A stretch of 64,000 bases of DNA from Gymnopus androsaceus JB14 (taxonomy: Eukaryota; Basidiomycota; Agaricomycetes; Agaricales; Omphalotaceae). Shown piece after piece: positions 34,019 to 45,500 of this stretch. The translations under genes were made by a program, and so were the position numbers. The first letter of the stretch is position 1. Every line of letters begins with the position of its first letter. The notes below the pieces were generated by a model, which was not told where the DNA came from, made no database searches, and saw only the letters and a list, made by a program, of their open reading frames with translations. The DNA lies in contig ML769490.1 in NCBI GenBank assembly GCA_009733575.1, positions 62,001 to 126,000 on the forward strand. The letters run 5' to 3'.

Positions 34019-35147
34019 CTAACCGGTGGCTGCAGCTGCATAGCTTTCTCCATTGTTCGAGGTCGCAAGTGGAGGTTTATTGAGGTGCTTGTCCTCGAAA
34101 CCAGTTTGGGCAAGGTATGCAATCCAGCGTTGTTGCAGGTCCTTGCTGCAGCACTATCAAGCCCTCCGTATGTATTTCGATTGTTCTTATCATTTTCATC
34201 CCGTTGACCGAAAGCATCGAGTGTACCTCTGTGTTGTGGCAGTGGAGATTGGGGAAGTAAAGGAGGAAGAGGCAGGAAACAACTCGAAGGACTCACGCTA
34301 CCATGATTTCAGTTTCTGGTTCACCTATTGAGAGTGCCAAAGCGTGGCTGATGATTAATGAAAGATGGGTCATCTCATGCAACGCCGTATGATCTGTGCT
34401 GAAGAGATGGCCGATAATATGCGGAGGAGGAGTGCACCACCCTTTTGCGTCAAACTCTTTCGCTGAGAGGTCATATCTGACCGTCGCGTGGTCGGTGAAG
34501 AAAAGTGGGCACCAATAGATCGTATCATGTTCGACAAATGCGAATCTACACGACGTAGATATTAGCGGTATATGTAGATAAGAAATGTAATGCACTTGCG
34601 TGTTTTCACATCGTTGATCTTCTTCTGCCAAACACACATTATCGAATTTCTTGGGGGCCTTATTACCACTAACACCCCCACTAAGAATCGACTTGAACAT
34701 ATTTGGAACCATTTTGCCATCGTCTTCATGCTCCGGGCCTAGTACGACTTGCTTCAGAAATTTGAAAACCGCGTTCGGTTTCTATGGGTTGTCGGGGAGG
34801 AAATAGTGTTTGAATCTATTTGATAACTTCAGTAGGGTGATGAACTCTGGTTTGACAACAACTTACGCATAATCGTCCTTGGTGATATACTGTGCTACCT
34901 CCGCCATATAATACGCATCCGAAAGTGATCGTGCAACTTTGGCGCGTTTGGATGACTGGCAGCTTGCATCAATGGTGGTCAGCTCGCCCACTAGAGGATT
35001 TAGCACTACCGGGGTGATTGATTTCGCGAGTTTTGCCCTTAAGATGCCCGCAGCGGATCTCTTGACCACGGGTTTCTTAAATTTGGGTGGGGCAGCTAGA
35101 ACTGTCAACGCCAATACAAGAAGAACAGAATAACGTCCAAGGAGCAT
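34019..35147 (-). pseudogene. Secreted M35-like (deuterolysin/GpMep type) zinc metalloprotease with internal TAG
   Basis: Exon 1 encodes a signal peptide (MLLGRYSVLLVLALTVLAA) and a basic propeptide with KR and KRS sites. After an intron (about 34800-34867) the frame reads FKHYFLPDNP, meets TAG at 34782-34784, and continues open as KPNAVFKFLKQVVLGPEHED. Later exons give DTIYWCPLFF, the zinc motif HEMTH and, across an intron, GTLDAFG. HExxH with a GTxD third-ligand motif is the aspzincin signature, so the mature enzyme would be a secreted zinc endopeptidase with disulfides. The C-terminal exon is uncertain; a frame reading NNGESYAAAATG before a stop at 34019 fits the usual N-x-x-S-Y ending. 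With the single TAG the gene is likely inactive unless the base is an error. Confidence 0.65.
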
Positions 35148-35168
35148 GATAAGGAGAAAGTCAGCTAT

Positions 35169-35187
35169 CTATCGGACCCGCCGATAG
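35169..35187 (-). promoter_or_regulatory. Conserved leader hairpin of the protease gene
   Basis: A 7-bp stem CTATCGG / CCGATAG with a 5-nt loop sits about 22 bp before the start codon. The same hairpin with one changed closing pair stands before the truncated duplicate (33615-33632) at the same distance, which may be simple homology or retained function. Confidence 0.4.
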
Positions 35188-35945
35188 AGGCCTTTGGGAG
35201 AGGGAAGAAAGAAGGGGCAGAGTCCAAAGAAATCATTCATCAAGTGAGCACACGGTCAACGGTACCGGGTACACTGTCACGGCTATTCCCTCAGCGTCGA
35301 TTGTTGTGCCCCCCGCGGCCACAGTGCGAGATTTGAGGAGAAGCTGACGCTAAACATTGAACGTTGAACAGGAACTTGAGCTTGAACCTCGTATACAACG
35401 TAGAAGACAAGAGCGCGAAGCGCCAAATCGTGCTGCGCCACCAATTGCCGCTTTCATGGCAGAGTCCTGTTCTTGTCATGCAGGAAAAATAAGTAAATGC
35501 GCGGTTGAGGGAGCCAGGAAGAGTAGCGCACACATTGATTAGTAACATGTACTAGTTACAATCCCCATCGTCTCCAACGAGACAATGCTGCGTATCTCTA
35601 TCCATCTATGCAATTCTTAGACCTGAGTCTAACTCAAGTCGGGCTCTGATTCTAAGGATAATCAAAATTCACAATGTATTAGTCTTCAATGGACTTGGAT
35701 GACTTCTGGTCAATATGTAGGTATAATATTAGCACTATAACAATGAAGTAAAGAGGCAACCTTCTGACGGTCAAGGGATCGGAGGCAAAGAGAACTAGAG
35801 GAAAGAAAAAACGCAAACAAAAGGTCAAAATCGAATCAAATAAGATAGTGTGTCGAGGAGTCACAAAAAAAAAAAGAGAGTTCACTGATTTGACTCCCAT
35901 GTCGAACCAAAGCAGGGACAGCAGCAAAAATACAACAGCTCCGTC
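35188..35945. other. Intergenic, no gene recognised
   Basis: The stretch separates the protease promoter from the 3' end of NSE3. Short frames only. A 12-nt poly-A run is at about 35865. Confidence 0.5.
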
Positions 35946-37389
35946 TCACTTCAAATCCGCAAGATTTCCCCCTGCAGCTTTTTCAATCCCATCCATCATC
36001 TTCTTCATCACCGCACCCGTATTCTGAGCGCCCCTACCGCTCCCACCAGCTCTTCTCCCTTCGCCTTGATCATCATTACCTTTGCTACCCACCATAAACT
36101 CCGCCATGAACTCTGCCATAGCTTTCTCCCCAATCTCACTTTGCGACCTTGCGCCCCATCGCCACTCGTATTTGCTGGCTTCCCCATCATCGGCATCCCC
36201 ACCTGCAGTGGACGTTCGTCCACGTTTCCCTGAGGTTTTGGGTTTTCCTCCTTCGCCTACAACGATCCGATCAAGGTATCCTTGTCGGATGAGGTGCTGG
36301 AGGTACGCATCGATGTTCATACTGTTGCTCCCACCACTACCAGGAAGATTATGTGCGCTTCGGCCTAACGGGACTTCGGCTGCAGCAGGTAGATGTAATT
36401 GCCTCAACGCAGCGCGAAACTCTCGATCATTCATTAGACGTCCGGACACTAGGATAAGGGATAGTATAACGTGCAGTATGCCTAGTGCTGCAGGGTTCTC
36501 CAATGCTGGTAGAGCGGGGGAAGAAAATGAGAGGAGAGTGCCGGCGCAGCTTGGAGAGACGCTGCTACTAGTGGATTGGGAGCGAGCATTTTGAGGGGCA
36601 TCGTCGTCATCTTCGGGTATATCGTTTAGCTCGGCATCGAGAACCTCCTCATCCGGAAGAGAGGCCAGGGAGATTATGGTTGGATGGAGGATGGAGCGGA
36701 TAATGTAGGTCTTGCTGCCAGTAGGTGCTGCTAGGGTTGACATTAGATCAGATTACTGTTTTGAAGAATCGACTGACCTTTCTTCTTCCCAGTTGCCTTT
36801 TTCTTGCCCTTCCCCTTCCCCTGTGTCGCAGCGGGTGCGTCATCATCGTCCTCGTCCTCGTCGTTGACAACGGATGGATCTGCAGCAGCAGTGGCCTTGT
36901 CCATAGCAGCTCGAGACTGTAGCTCGACAAGCTCGAAACCAAAGGTGCGACTAAGAATGTTCTGCGCACGCTCGAAAACACGGTTGAATGAGCGGGACGC
37001 GCGAGTAGCAGAAGGACCGAAGACTGGAAAACATCAAATAAGTCTTTTGGAATCGAAAATGAGGGACAGAACACACCTTTCTTGGAAATATCGTCTCTCT
37101 TTAAGGGCATTCTCCTATGCTCCATGAAAAGCGCTATCCGAACAAGCCGGTTTGCTTGCAAATTGACATCAGCGGCCCCGCCTCCGCCTTCAGCACCGTC
37201 AACGTCCATATCGGCGTCAGCGTCAGCATCCCCATCGTCGTCCCCATCGTCTCCGTCTTCGTCTGAATCAACTCGTTGAGCTCGAGATCTCTTTTGTGTT
37301 TGTGTTTGACTTTGACTTTGAGAGGCTCGACTGGATCTGGCACCGGCTCTCTGCGACCGCGTATTGGTCGATGTTGAGCCTCGAGCCAT
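35946..37389 (-). CDS. NSE3: MAGE-domain protein Nse3 (SMC5/6 complex subunit)
   Basis: Three exons (37077-37389, 36778-37023, 35946-36730) join through introns of 53 and 47 nt without a stop. The N-terminus is Ser/Gln-rich then very acidic (DEDGDDGDDDGDADADADMD). The MAGE domain starts LVRIALFMEHRRMPLKRDDI and continues over the intron as FGPSATRASRSFNRVFERAQ and FGFELVELQ, then KTYIIRSILHP, NPAALGILHVILSLILVSGR and the winged-helix part IDAYLQHLIRQGYLDRI. The C-terminus has EWRWGARSQSEIGEKAMAEF. Fungi usually carry a single MAGE gene, Nse3, which with Nse1 and Nse4 binds the Smc5/6 heads in DNA repair and replication-stress survival in the nucleus. The low-complexity spacers in the domain are common in fungal versions. 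Confidence 0.88.
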
Positions 37390-38947
37390 GATTTAGAGAC
37401 TTTTGGCTATTGTTCTGGATTGTCAGGTCAACAAATGGAGAATGTATCGAAACTCACCAAAAAATGGATAGATGAATCTGGATCCTTCAATTCTTTGTAC
37501 GCGACGTCGTGGTGGCCCGAGAGAAAAAAGAGGACTGTGATGTTCCCGTTTTAGTGGTCACAAAAGTCCCGTGTCGTGACAGGACGTTACTTATATTGAA
37601 ATTCGCTGCTCGGCGTAATTGACAGGAAGGTCAAAGTCTAAGATCCAAACCGGTCGACGCATCTGCAGATGAACAGTACTTTCTACAGAGGCAGTCGCAC
37701 TGAAATCAAGATTCCGTATTACTCTCTGCTCAACCGAACCTTGTATTCAATTCACAGGCACTGTGAGCGCCAATCAGGGTAATTAGTGTCCAATTTTTGA
37801 GTGAAAAGGAACATTCAACCTAATTTGGGGGACTTTTAGGTTGATGTCAATTTCGGCCATTTCGTCAAATTTCGCAGGTGATTTTTCAGGTGAAAATCAA
37901 CCAACCGGAGACATCGGCTTCCGGGCGCTTCTTCGACTTGGTCGTTTTAAAAAAAAAATGATGCCACGTAGTCACTCTGCCACGTAACACTTCAAGTTCA
38001 ACAGCAACATCGACGTGCCCACCTTGCACCCACCTTGTCTCAGGACTTCAATGATTCAAGCAATTCTCAAGATTTCATACATTGTACTAGTATGGCCTCT
38101 TTGCAGCAACTTAACCTCAGTCTCGATTCAAGATAGATTTGAAGAATCTCAGGCACTCAAGCCTCGAAGGAGTATTCGCTCATCAATTTTGGATTCAAAG
38201 TGTTCCTGTTGATTGTGGGGCGATCATTGGAGTCTAGAGGGTTATTAGGGGATGATATCAATATTGAGACTGGTTGCGCGTTGGTTGGGAGTGACGGTTT
38301 GTGAGTATGCGTGTTTATTCTTGAATGCTTCATTGATCCTTATATTTGCTTCCAGTTTCCCTATTCTTATTTGCTACGTTGCCGTTGAATTCGTTCATAA
38401 TACATTCGACGGTTCTAACACAGCATCGTTCTTTGATTCGGTTCATTTTTTACTAGTACTCTATCGCCGAGGTCGATGGTTTGTTCTGGATCTACAAAGT
38501 ACTAGTTACTGCATATATGTTTACCGATAATGAATAAAATATTGTTTTATATAACTATACTCATAGTCATATTCGACCGTTATAAGAATGAGATTCAACC
38601 TAGAGGTTGGATGCGCGAAAGCTTGATTTTAGGCACTTTTCAACCTACAGACAGCGGGAAACAAAAATGGCAGGCAAAAATCCAAAGGTGATTTTGCGCA
38701 AAATAGGATGCGAATCATCCTATAGCAACCTGGATTCCATTCAACCTACACATCACTCAACATTTGGATCATTCCTAACCTTCGGTAGGTTGATTTCATA
38801 GGTTGAAATCTGATCTATGTGAACTACACAGTGGCGATGCCGAGGATTGGAGCCTAGAAGTTGGACTTCATCAAGACTAAAAAATCAGGCTATGTAGTAG
38901 TGGTCGTTGACAACATAAGATACTCCAGGTACATTCAAGCTTAACAT
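37390..38947. other. Intergenic with repeated TTCAACCTA motifs
   Basis: No gene is recognised. TTCAACCTA or its complement TAGGTTGA occurs at about 37815, 37851, 38597, 38638, 38738 and 38788-38803. An old element with such ends between 37811 and 38815 is possible. ORFs at 38015 and 38252 show no domain. Confidence 0.4.
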
Positions 38948-39258
38948 CGACCTCATGGTCAAGTGGCTGTAATGGCCCGAACGTGGGAATATGGAGTGGT
39001 TTACTCAGCGAGCAAAACCATGGTGCGCGGGTTCAAGCACTGTCCCCTCCAGAAAACTTGGTGTTCATCGCCTCCCGCTCTGCAAAGGGTGGTTCAGGGC
39101 ATGGAATAATGCGCACTTGTCAGGCCAGGGAAGCAATTCCGCAACCTGCAGTGCCGACCGAGTTAGTCTTAGGAGATCAGGGCAGGGCGCCAGACGCGCT
39201 GTGTGTTCGTGCCCTCCATAAACCTTCTTTCCTTTTTAATTCGAAATGTTTTTTTTTT
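38948..39258 (+). repeat. Candidate tRNA-derived SINE
   Basis: TGGTCAAGTGG at 38956-38966 fits a polymerase III A box and GGTTCAAGCAC at 39030-39040 a B box, about 63 bp apart. About 200 bp of unrelated sequence follow, ending in T-rich sequence (TTTTTTTTT near 39250). No functional tRNA fold was found. Other genomic copies would be needed to confirm. Confidence 0.45.
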
Positions 39259-39558
39259 ACTTCAGGTCAACTTGGGCCGTTTCTGAAAAAAGGTTCCATG
39301 TACAGATTATAAGTAAATATATAGCAAAATGATAGTGTACATGATTTGCGACTGTGTTCTAGTAAACTAAAGAAAAGTAATTAACAAATGAATGGATGAA
39401 GAGATAGGTGTCCGTCCCCCAAAAGAAGTCCACAAGTACCGAATAGGAAAGATACAAAGGAGAAGAAAACGCACGAAGGATACACATAGATGAGATGATA
39501 ACGTTAAAAGAAGCGGGGACGGGTTCATTCTTCGTGATGATCTAAAGTTCTCGTCTCC

Positions 39559-42500
39559 TCATCTCCCTCCCTCCTCCTCATTCATCGCCTCCTCCATCAA
39601 ATCTCCCCACATAGAATTCTGCATTCCCTCAAGCACCATGCCATCGTCCTCTCCCATGGAATCCCTCGGGTACCGATACCCTAGATCCGTTGAGAGTCTA
39701 CTGATATTGCTGATATTGCTCATTTCGCTCGCTCGTCGACTACTACGCTGTAGTCCTGCTCCGCCTGAAAGACGCTGTGGACTTGAGCTCCTGCTTCCCG
39801 CTCCTCCTATCCCAGGTAACGACAACGACACATCAGGGGAATGCGATAACGACAGCGAGTCATGCGATGGGAAGGAGGGGAATGACTGCTGTTGCTGCTG
39901 TGAGAATCCCAACGCTGCAAAATCCAACTGGACAGATCCGAAGTTCGATCTGCGCATAGGCGTCGGTGTGCCGGGTGCAGAATTGCTGTCCCATCCAGAA
40001 AATCCAACCGCAGATATATCCCGACTCGATGGTCTTGAAACGGAGAATGATGGTGAGGGCAAAGGGGGCGTTTCGGGTGTCGAGTCGACGATGATGGCGG
40101 GGATGTCTGAGAGAAAATTATCGTCAACAAATGCGCGCATTGTGAGGAATGATTTACTCACCTGGATCATACATTGACATGCGTTTTCGTTCCATATGCG
40201 CCAGGAACCTCCGGCGATACGATATGGTCTTTAATAGTGAATGTACACGATCTAGGTTGACCAAGTCCGTTACTAGCTTATTTGTTTCCGTTCGTATTAC
40301 GAGGTCTCGCAAACTAATAGGATGCAAATCAGTGGAGGAATCGCGAACAATAACAGGGAGCCACTCACACCAACGCCTCAGAGTCCCTGATCAACTTGTG
40401 GTGTGCAAGTAACAGTAGCATATCCGTGAACGATATCCCTCGTCCCTGTTGGTGTGCAATTGTCGCTTCGTGATACAAGCCGACTATAGACCGCCCTGCG
40501 CTTTCGGATAGTGGCATAGTCAATGCCGCCCAGTACCTTGTTCAGTTTGTTCATGTCCAGCCCTTCTACAACATTCGCAGAAGGCGTCGACCATTGGACG
40601 TTGGTAAGAGTGGAGATACTATTATCGGACTTGCACGCGGCTTTGATGTTGAGGATATTATACTGAGCGGGGTAGATCCTAACTTCAAACACACCGCTCA
40701 ATCTCTGTAGATAGTGTAAGCTTGGGAAAAATGAGCTCAAGGAGCTGACGTACACCGAAAAAACGGCACAAATGCGACTTCTCCAAGTATCCAGTCTGAG
40801 AATTGGCAAATTCGGCCCAGACCTTCTTGAATGCCCGCATCTCCTCTCGAGTAATGGCTTTTGATCCACCAGATGCTTGAAACACATAGGAAAAACTATC
40901 GACGACCACACCTGGAAGGCTGTCAGCAAATGTGTGCAGTGTATACATGGGAGCATACCAGTGAATAGATTGACGAATATATACTGAAAAAGATTGAAAA
41001 AAAGCTTGTTAGAATCTTGTAAAATCTAGCGAAATAGTAGAAGAAATACCATGCTCAATAGGTTCCAGGCAATAAACAGTGTCAATGCCCAACCATAGCT
41101 TCCACAGTCAGAGTCAGGATCAGAAGCAGACGAAGTTGGTACATCGTGGATATACCCATGCGCTAAACTCGGCGTCAGTTACGCTAACATGCCTGGATTT
41201 GAAGACAGACTTACTAGTCATGCATGTACTGGTTCCAGCCTTCCCTACTATTAGACGTCAGCGAGCAGAACAACGTAACAGAAGAAATAAGATGATCGCA
41301 CTCACCCTGTTGACATGAACGAAAGCATAACAAGAGCAACGCTAACGGAGGACCAATTCCTATCTCTGCTCTCGCCAGACATCCATTTCGTCAATCCAAA
41401 GACTTCCACATCAAGGATTGCAAAGAACATAAACAGGATCAACCAGAGCAACAGCAAACTCGAGAATTGAAGGTAAACTTGCTCTATAGAGGAACTATTT
41501 GAACAATGATCTGGAGAATAGCATAGAGCATTACTCACATTGCAGTCTTGAATAACTTGTTGAGACTATTTGTTCGTTGGACCAATTTGAACGCTATCAG
41601 CACCAAGAACAGTTTTTGCAGCTGTTGAGCGACTATTCCAATATTCCCAAAACGAGCTACAAAGGTTGTTGTAAAACTGCCGATAGTGACCACAATGTCG
41701 AACAAGTTCCATCCGTTTGCACGAAAACTGCGCCAACCGAGACCGTAAAGCCGTACACCAACATCGATGATATATATGGATGTTATGATGAGGACGAAAT
41801 CATCTAACGCAAGGTGAGCAAAACAAACTACAAATTCAAGTCGAGATAACGCACTTCTCATACTCTCTGTGATTGTGGTGGATGTATATGTTTGCGTCCT
41901 ATTATAAAGTTTATTTTTAGCAGTTCCACAAGGTTATACGAGCACGTACATGAGAATGATGACATGGACGGTAAAAACCACTGTCATACATCTTGACCAC
42001 CAGCCGTGCTTGTTAACAGCTCGGTCAAAGCACCAAGCGCGCACGCGCCAATTCGGCCTTTGATGCGGTCTCTTTGAGGGTCTCTGGCGCTTGAACAGCT
42101 TTTGGAGATCAATCCATTCACGCTGGGGTTGAGTGAGAAGCGCCGTTCCAGTCCTGGCCTTGAAATTACCGATGATGATACTGGAGTCGTCGAAGTAGCG
42201 TTCAGACTGCGTTGTCCAGAGGTAAAACATGAGACATACCTAACGAATAGTGTCAAAATGACAACTGCACCCAAGAGATTGTAGATTAAAAAGAACAAAG
42301 CATTCCACTGAGAATTATTAGTCTGGGGTTGCTGGTCGACCCCAACAGCAGCAGAAGCAGCCTGCATTACATCAACCCATCCTTCCAACGACACGATCTC
42401 AAACAGGATCAGGAACGAAGAACCGAAGTTGTCGAAAGAAAATATGGTTGAAGGAGCAGGATTCGCCCAAACACGAGGAACGGGATAGCCAAAAGCGTCG

Positions 42501-45500
42501 TTGACAGATGAGGTGACATACTCGGTCGTACACTCGTCCAAGCCAGATACACTGCCGTCATTGCATTCGTTCAACTGGCCTGCAAAGATATTGAGACCCC
42601 AAACAGCATAAGGAACCATGTACAAAATTGCGAGTAAAGCCGCATCGAAAATACGACTTGCGCCAGATATGATGAGCGACTGGAACGAATTACGCATGCG
42701 GTCGAACAGGGTGATTAGACGCAGAGCTCGAAGGGCCTTCAGAGACCGAGTCAGCCTACTGAGACCTCCGATGAAGATGAGACCAGTAGTAACGTTCACC
42801 AATATGCCGGCAAGGATGATAAAGTCGATAGCATTCCATATGCTTCGTACATAGGCATTTGGCGTGAAAAGGAACCCATCGGCCACAATCTTGATCAGGA
42901 ATTCGAGGACCAGGACGAAGCTAAAGGAAGCCTCCGATATATCAAACCAAGCTCCGCGTATCCGACCATGGACATTGTAGTAGTTCCGGCGGTACACAGG
43001 TGTCGCGATGATTTCCGTCACAATACCACCAATCACAGCAAGGAAGATGATGACCTGGAAAATAGGATGGGCCACATGCGATGTAGGCACACCGAATATA
43101 CGTTCCCCGTGAGCTGGTTGTACGATTCTTTGACACAGTCGCCGAATTTTATTGTTCTGGGAGAAGAGCCAGAAAGTCTTGTCGAAAGTGGGATGGTCTC
43201 GAATAAAATCGGCCTTTTGGGCTCTTCTTTCGTAAAGCGCATCGTTGAGATCGTCCGAGTTGATCGTCTCGGGGTTAACAGAGGCAAGCAGTTCCCTACC
43301 ACGGTATCAGACATATTGCAATTCAAGGACAAGAGTCTACGCACAGATGACGCTCAGTTTCTTCATCTCCCAATGCGCCCAAAGTCTCGCTGCGGTTGTG
43401 CTTGAGAGTAGTCAGCGGGACATCGTTCGCCTTTTCGTCTCCTCCGAATAACTTCTGTAAAGCCGTGAGGGATTTCGTGGTGTAATGCCTCATCCCATGT
43501 CGAGCGCTTCCAGTTCCAGCGGTAGCCGCATCCTGGTGATAATACTTGTAAGTCGTGAAATGAAATGAGATGAATGGACTCACATCGGCATTGACGGAAT
43601 GAATATCAGAGCCTGATTTATATTCTTGTACAAGTGCCTGCTGCATAGGCAGAACCAGGTTGGAAGGGAGGTTCTCGACTTTGAGTTTCACTGGATTGGC
43701 TTTGACCCAGCGGTATGGATTCAGTCGTCGCACCCATGTCACTTTTCCAGCCTGAACCTGATGGGTCGACCAATAATTGGAAGCCTGTTGACTCCGCTTC
43801 TGTTCCTCCGCAACGTCAAAGTTCTCGTTGATAACAGCAATGAACATTTGCATGACGATGACTGTGTAAAGCATACATCAGTTTCGAACTAATCATCAAC
43901 GGAGAAACTTACAGTTGGCAAACAATAACCAAAAGGTGATGAAAAGCACAACAATAACAGTTTGTCCAAGTTGAAGTTCTGCCTGTCCAGCACCATACAA
44001 TACGTCGGTCCAATTCTCCGATGAGAAAACCTGGTACACAGCCAGGAACGCGTTGTAGAGCTGGCTAAAGTTGACGGCATCGCCAGAGCTCATGTCGCCG
44101 CGAATGAGTTGCACAGATACCAAAGCAGCGAGATAGTTGACCAGTATGAGGAAGAGCGACATGTTCGTTAGACCGTACATGTTACCGAACACGGACAACT
44201 AAACAAGAAAATCAGAATCGATCGACAAATCAGCAGGGAGATTACTCACTAAAAGCGGCCTCATCCTAGGCACTTCCAGTATAACCCTGTAGAACCTCGC
44301 AAGTTGAAAGACGGTAAACCAAGGGTAAACCGTCGAATCCTTGATGACAGGTATCTGTATTATCGAGGACCCAACAGCAAGAGTCATATCTAGCCAATTC
44401 TGGCCGCGAACAAAAAAGCTTCTCCAGTCCGGTAACGATGCTAGCATCCTGACGATGATCTCTAAATCGAACGCAATTGTTATACCCATCTCGCCCAACG
44501 ATAGTACTTCCTGGTGAGTGGCAGACGATGTTGCTGTGCGAGAAGCTTGTAGGGCGAGCGAGGCAAGAGCGAGGAGAACCCAGCACCATCGAGTGTAGCT
44601 GTAGATGGTCTTGAAAATATTGTTCTTCTTGACTGGTTTACGGTCGATAGCTGCCCAACCGTCGTCTCGTTCATCTTCTATGACTGGGACACTTGGAAAG
44701 AAGAAAAAAAGGTTATTTGCGGGGAACATAGAAAAGAGAATTCATAGACATACGTCGCAGCACCAAACGCACTCTTCTGCGTCTCTGACCTGATTGCACT
44801 GAACGTGTTGGTAATCACCGCAACAAAGAGGTTGATCAACCAAAAGTTGAGCACAATGATGCAGACGATAAAGAAAACCGAAGATAAAAAGTACTCCGAG
44901 TCGATGATGTCGTACATCAAGGTAGACCACTGCCGATATTTGTGAGTATAAAGAAAATGCAACTAGTTTTTCAAGCGCATACCGAATTAGCAGAAGCAGT
45001 AACTACGATTTGTAGCGCCGAGTAGTATATGGTATCAAAGCTTTCGATGTTTCCATATGGGTTTTCCGATTCCTAAAAGCAAATTTGAGCCAAAATCGCA
45101 AAATGGAAGTAGATTTCGGCGCACCTTGCAAATCTCTCCCAAGGGACATATGTATCCCTTTGGTGAGACACCGGAAGACGTTCCATTCAGCAGATAATAG
45201 GAATCCTGCGACAGTGTAGTGCTGTTGATATGACCTCCACAGAATTGATCTGGGAGCTGTTGCGACACTTCACCATTAATGGGAAGAATCCAACACGTTC
45301 GTCGTAAAGATCCCTTGAAGGCTTGAATACCAATGACTCTGTATAAGAGCGCAAATGTCAGTCTAAACGAGATGCGATGCAAAAACACCTACGAGAATAA
45401 TATCATGGCAAAGAGCACAAAAAGGGCAACATTTGCTAATAAAGGGCGCGCGATCTTCAAAGAATGCATAATAGTCTATCGAGAGGAGTGTTCATCAAAA

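Noticed and set aside
34053..34331. Plus-strand ORF of 92 codons
   Set aside because: Overlaps the M35-like protease exon on the opposite strand, which carries the GTLD motif.
36082..36594. 170-codon ORF on the plus strand
   Set aside because: Exact antisense of the NSE3 third exon, which has domain support.
39638..40177. 179-codon ORF on the plus strand
   Set aside because: Antisense shadow of the Ser-rich CCH1 C-terminal exon.
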